Source: Paenibacillus sp. Soil750
GTDB taxonomy: Bacteria > Bacillota > Bacilli > Paenibacillales > NBRC-103111
Assembly: GCF_001428045.1 (NCBI RefSeq)
Contig: NZ_LMSD01000034.1
Coordinates: forward strand, 367,205 to 431,204
Reading direction: 5' to 3'
DNA length: 64,000 nucleotides
Position 1 is the stretch's first letter. The number at the start of each line of letters is the position of its first letter. This document shows positions 62,192-64,000 of this stretch, piece after piece. A program made the translations under genes and the position numbers. The notes under the pieces are model-generated. The model did no database searches. It was given only the letters and a program-made list of their open reading frames with translations, and was not told the origin of the DNA.

Positions 62192-63224
62192 ATGTTTGAG
62201 TAAGATGATAGGCATATTCCATTGGTCTACGATACAGATCCTTATGTTTAAAGCCTTTTAGATCCTCGTATATATTTTTTTGAGGTTTTCCATTCAGTTC
62301 AATAATCCATAATTTACTATGTTTGTCCAAAACAAAATCCACACTCAGTTCTCCCAATGATCCCATAAGAGTTTCTGCTTCTTGAGCGGCCTTAACACTT
62401 ACTTCATTCAGAGATTGTAAGATTTCAGTTGCTTTTTCAGGCGAAAGTATTCGCTTGAGAATTTCTGCTGCATCATAAACGCGTTCACACATACTAGTGT
62501 TAAAGTAACGTTCGTATGCCACTCTACAAGTGATGTTGTATATCATCCACTGACCAACATTCCCCTTTTGAACAAGGACACGGATGTCAAAATATTGACG
62601 ATCGAGTTGACTCATTTGAATCCCTTGTTGGACCAAGTAGTTCTTTCGTCCGAGGAGAACATCTAACTTTTCCTGAATGCTTTCATTTTTCCTGCAAATA
62701 ACTCTTGGAGCTAGACTGTGTAAGGAAATGTGAGTATCGTCATTATCCAGACGTTCAATTCGATAGACAGACGCCCCTTTAGATCCATAAATTGGTTTTA
62801 TAAAGAGAAGATTATTTTTGTCTAATAATTCTGATATATTCACTTCATTATATTGAAATGTGTCGGGTATATATTCCGAAAGATTTGATTGGTGTAGCTG
62901 GTTATGAAGATCCCATTTATTGAAATGATTGATTGAATTGAAACACTTATTCTTACCTATAATTTTCTCTAGGCTTTGAATGGTCATTGAGTCTTTGTTA
63001 TAACAACGGTTATAGACGACACGAGGGAAAGGGAACATACGTTGTATCCATTTGCCATTTTTCAGGCTAAGTCCAATAATACGTTGCTTTTTCCACCGTA
63101 TATCTGCTGGAGTGAAAGCATAAAGTCTCAGGTTTTGATTTTGATAACGTTGACAAAGACCCAAAATACTTTTTCTACTAATCCTTTTAGTTACCATAAT
63201 ACCTATTAATAGGCGCTTGTCCAT
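62190..63224 (-). CDS. YheC/YheD-like spore coat-associated ATP-grasp protein
   Basis: 344 residues. The N-terminal half (LLIGIMV, GLCQRYQNQNLRLYAFTPADIRW, PRVVYNRCYN) and the C-terminal ATP-grasp part (LLFIKPIYGSKGASVYRI, QYFDIRVLVQKG, LSVDFVLDKHSKLWIIELNGKPQK) match the YheC/D family of endospore coat-associated proteins. The ATP-grasp fold implies a ligase-like step, but its substrate is not established. ATG 63224 with GGGAG upstream; GTG 63233 is an alternative. Single gene between the nas terminator and the collagen-like gene. It is transcribed towards the nas operon. Confidence 0.85.
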   Translation of the reverse strand: MDKRLLIGIMVTKRISRKSILGLCQRYQNQNLRLYAFTPADIRWKKQRIIGLSLKNGKWIQRMFPFPRVVYNRCYNKDSMTIQSLEKIIGKNKCFNSINHFNKWDLHNQLHQSNLSEYIPDTFQYNEVNISELLDKNNLLFIKPIYGSKGASVYRIERLDNDDTHISLHSLAPRVICRKNESIQEKLDVLLGRKNYLVQQGIQMSQLDRQYFDIRVLVQKGNVGQWMIYNITCRVAYERYFNTSMCERVYDAAEILKRILSPEKATEILQSLNEVSVKAAQEAETLMGSLGELSVDFVLDKHSKLWIIELNGKPQKNIYEDLKGFKHKDLYRRPMEYAYHLTQT

Positions 63225-63431
63225 TCCTATCACTCCCTGCCATCATCCATCTTTAATAATGAATGCTAGCGCGGTCATTTTGGTATGGGACAATCACATA
63301 AAAGAGCTGATTTTTGTTGAATAATTAGCTTTATTTTCCACTTTTACTAATTTGGTAGGCATTTACTGTGTCTATCTATTTAGGCTTTTAATATGATGAA
63401 ATACGTTTGAAAATAGGGAGATGAGATTAGT

Positions 63432-64000
63432 ATGGGGAAATGTAATTGCCCGCCAGGTCCTCCAGGGCCAGAAGGACCACGGGGGCCCCAAGGTCCTACG
63501 GGGACATCAGGGGCAGCAGGTCCTACGGGAGCACCAGGACCAGCAGGAGCGACGGGAGCAAAAGGAGCTACGGGGCCAGAAGGTCCACGAGGTCACAAAG
63601 GGCAAGAAGGGCCAGAAGGTCCACGAGGTCACAAAGGGCAAGAAGGGCCAGAAGGTCCGCGAGGTCACAAAGGTCCAGAGGGAGAACGAGGACCAGCCGG
63701 ACCAGCCGGTCCACGAGGTCACCAAGGACCAGAAGGAGAACGAGGACCAGAAGGACTAGCAGGATCCACGGGACCAATGGGACCAACGGGAACAATGGGA
63801 CCTGCAGGGCCAACAGGAACAGCGGGTGCAGTGGGATCTATGGGACCAATGGGACCAATGGGACCTGCAGGACCGACGGGACCATCAGGAACAGTGGGAC
63901 CTATGGGACCAACGGGAACAGCCGGTTCAGTGGGTGCAACAGGAGCTACAGGTGCAGGAGCTACGGGAGCTTCAGGAGCTACGGGACCAACCGGAACAGC
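63432..64000 (+). CDS. Collagen-like repeat protein (3' end beyond window)
   Basis: The frame from ATG 63432 is open to the window edge (at least 189 codons). It begins MGKCNCPPGPPGPEGPRG and continues as unbroken Gly-X-Y triplets: first charged GPEGPRGHKGQE blocks, repeated three times with a 36-base period (63582, 63618, 63654), then Thr/Ala/Met-rich GPTGTMGPAGP triplets. This is a BclA-like exosporium or coat filament arrangement, expected to form a trimeric triple helix. AGGGAGATGAG lies upstream. Its C-terminal anchoring or trimerisation domain is not in the window. Antisense and shifted frames are long here only because of the repeat. Confidence 0.9.
   Translation, partial: MGKCNCPPGPPGPEGPRGPQGPTGTSGAAGPTGAPGPAGATGAKGATGPEGPRGHKGQEGPEGPRGHKGQEGPEGPRGHKGPEGERGPAGPAGPRGHQGPEGERGPEGLAGSTGPMGPTGTMGPAGPTGTAGAVGSMGPMGPMGPAGPTGPSGTVGPMGPTGTAGSVGATGATGAGATGASGATGPTGT

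Noticed and set aside
63421..63759. Plus-strand ORF shifted relative to the collagen-like frame
   Set aside because: Lacks Gly-X-Y periodicity; the ATG at 63432 with an AGGGAG site gives the continuous collagen frame.
63507..63813. Minus-strand hydrophobic and Trp/Phe-rich ORFs opposite the collagen-like gene
   Set aside because: They are by-products of the GGN-CCN triplet repeat and have no ribosome site.

Overview
The window looks like a chromosomal segment of an endospore-forming, low-to-mid GC member of the Bacillota, most likely Paenibacillus or a close relative. The evidence is a tripartite GerA/GerC/GerB germinant receptor locus, CotS-like and YheC/D-like coat proteins, a collagen-like protein at the right edge, strong AGGAGG-type ribosome binding sites with frequent GTG and TTG starts, a T-box leader, a ZTP riboswitch, and a nitrate assimilation operon with GlnR/TnrA-type boxes. 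I see no insertion sequence, prophage, CRISPR array, rRNA or tRNA. All coordinates, start choices and hairpins were read by eye.

Layout: 1-1371 (minus) is the end of a cell-envelope operon (family 4 glycosyltransferase, then a UDP-sugar dehydrogenase cut by the window edge). 1714-5149 holds an EamA transporter, a LysR regulator and a divergently transcribed, motif-degenerate PurA paralogue. 5258-8570 holds secreted, lipoprotein and membrane proteins of unknown role plus a RidA protein. A ZTP riboswitch controls folD at 8764; behind it lie a DUF6886-like gene, a PhzF protein, a macrolide-type glycosyltransferase, a leucine-rich-repeat protein and several membrane proteins (9.6-17.5 kb). 17.5-27.7 kb is housekeeping and accessory metabolism: metallo-beta-lactamase fold, sugar isomerase-like and MTHFR-like proteins, a very large DUF4132 protein whose 5' end is cut off by an in-frame stop, MOSC, racemase, GNAT and AbrB-type transporter genes.

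27.8-29.8 kb carries a 52-bp tandem array of small palindromes abutting a GH26 mannanase that is broken by an amber codon at its active-site loop but still has a perfect CcpA cre site. A T-box then precedes argS. 34.2-36.8 kb is a compact two-domain multicopper oxidase / ZIP transporter / TatA operon, which suggests a Tat-exported metal enzyme encoded with its own translocase subunit. 39.4-43.6 kb is the germinant receptor locus, followed by a purine permease, a CotS kinase-like protein, an NDH-2/DUF1641 pair, a transglutaminase-like protein and an AraC/GH36 alpha-galactosidase divergon.

53.2-62.2 kb is a complete nitrate assimilation operon: nitrite reductase NirB and NirD, a nitrate transporter, the electron-transfer subunit NasB (a NirB duplicate that has lost its siroheme-cluster cysteines and contains a GC-rich patch) and the catalytic subunit NasC. 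Two exact GlnR/TnrA-type boxes lie upstream. The right edge has a minus-strand YheC/D-like ATP-grasp protein and the 5' part of a collagen-like surface protein. The most notable unexplained items are the 52-bp palindromic array, an 87-bp nested palindrome at 47.83 kb, the PurA paralogue, the multicopper oxidase-ZIP-TatA operon and the two independent in-frame stops.
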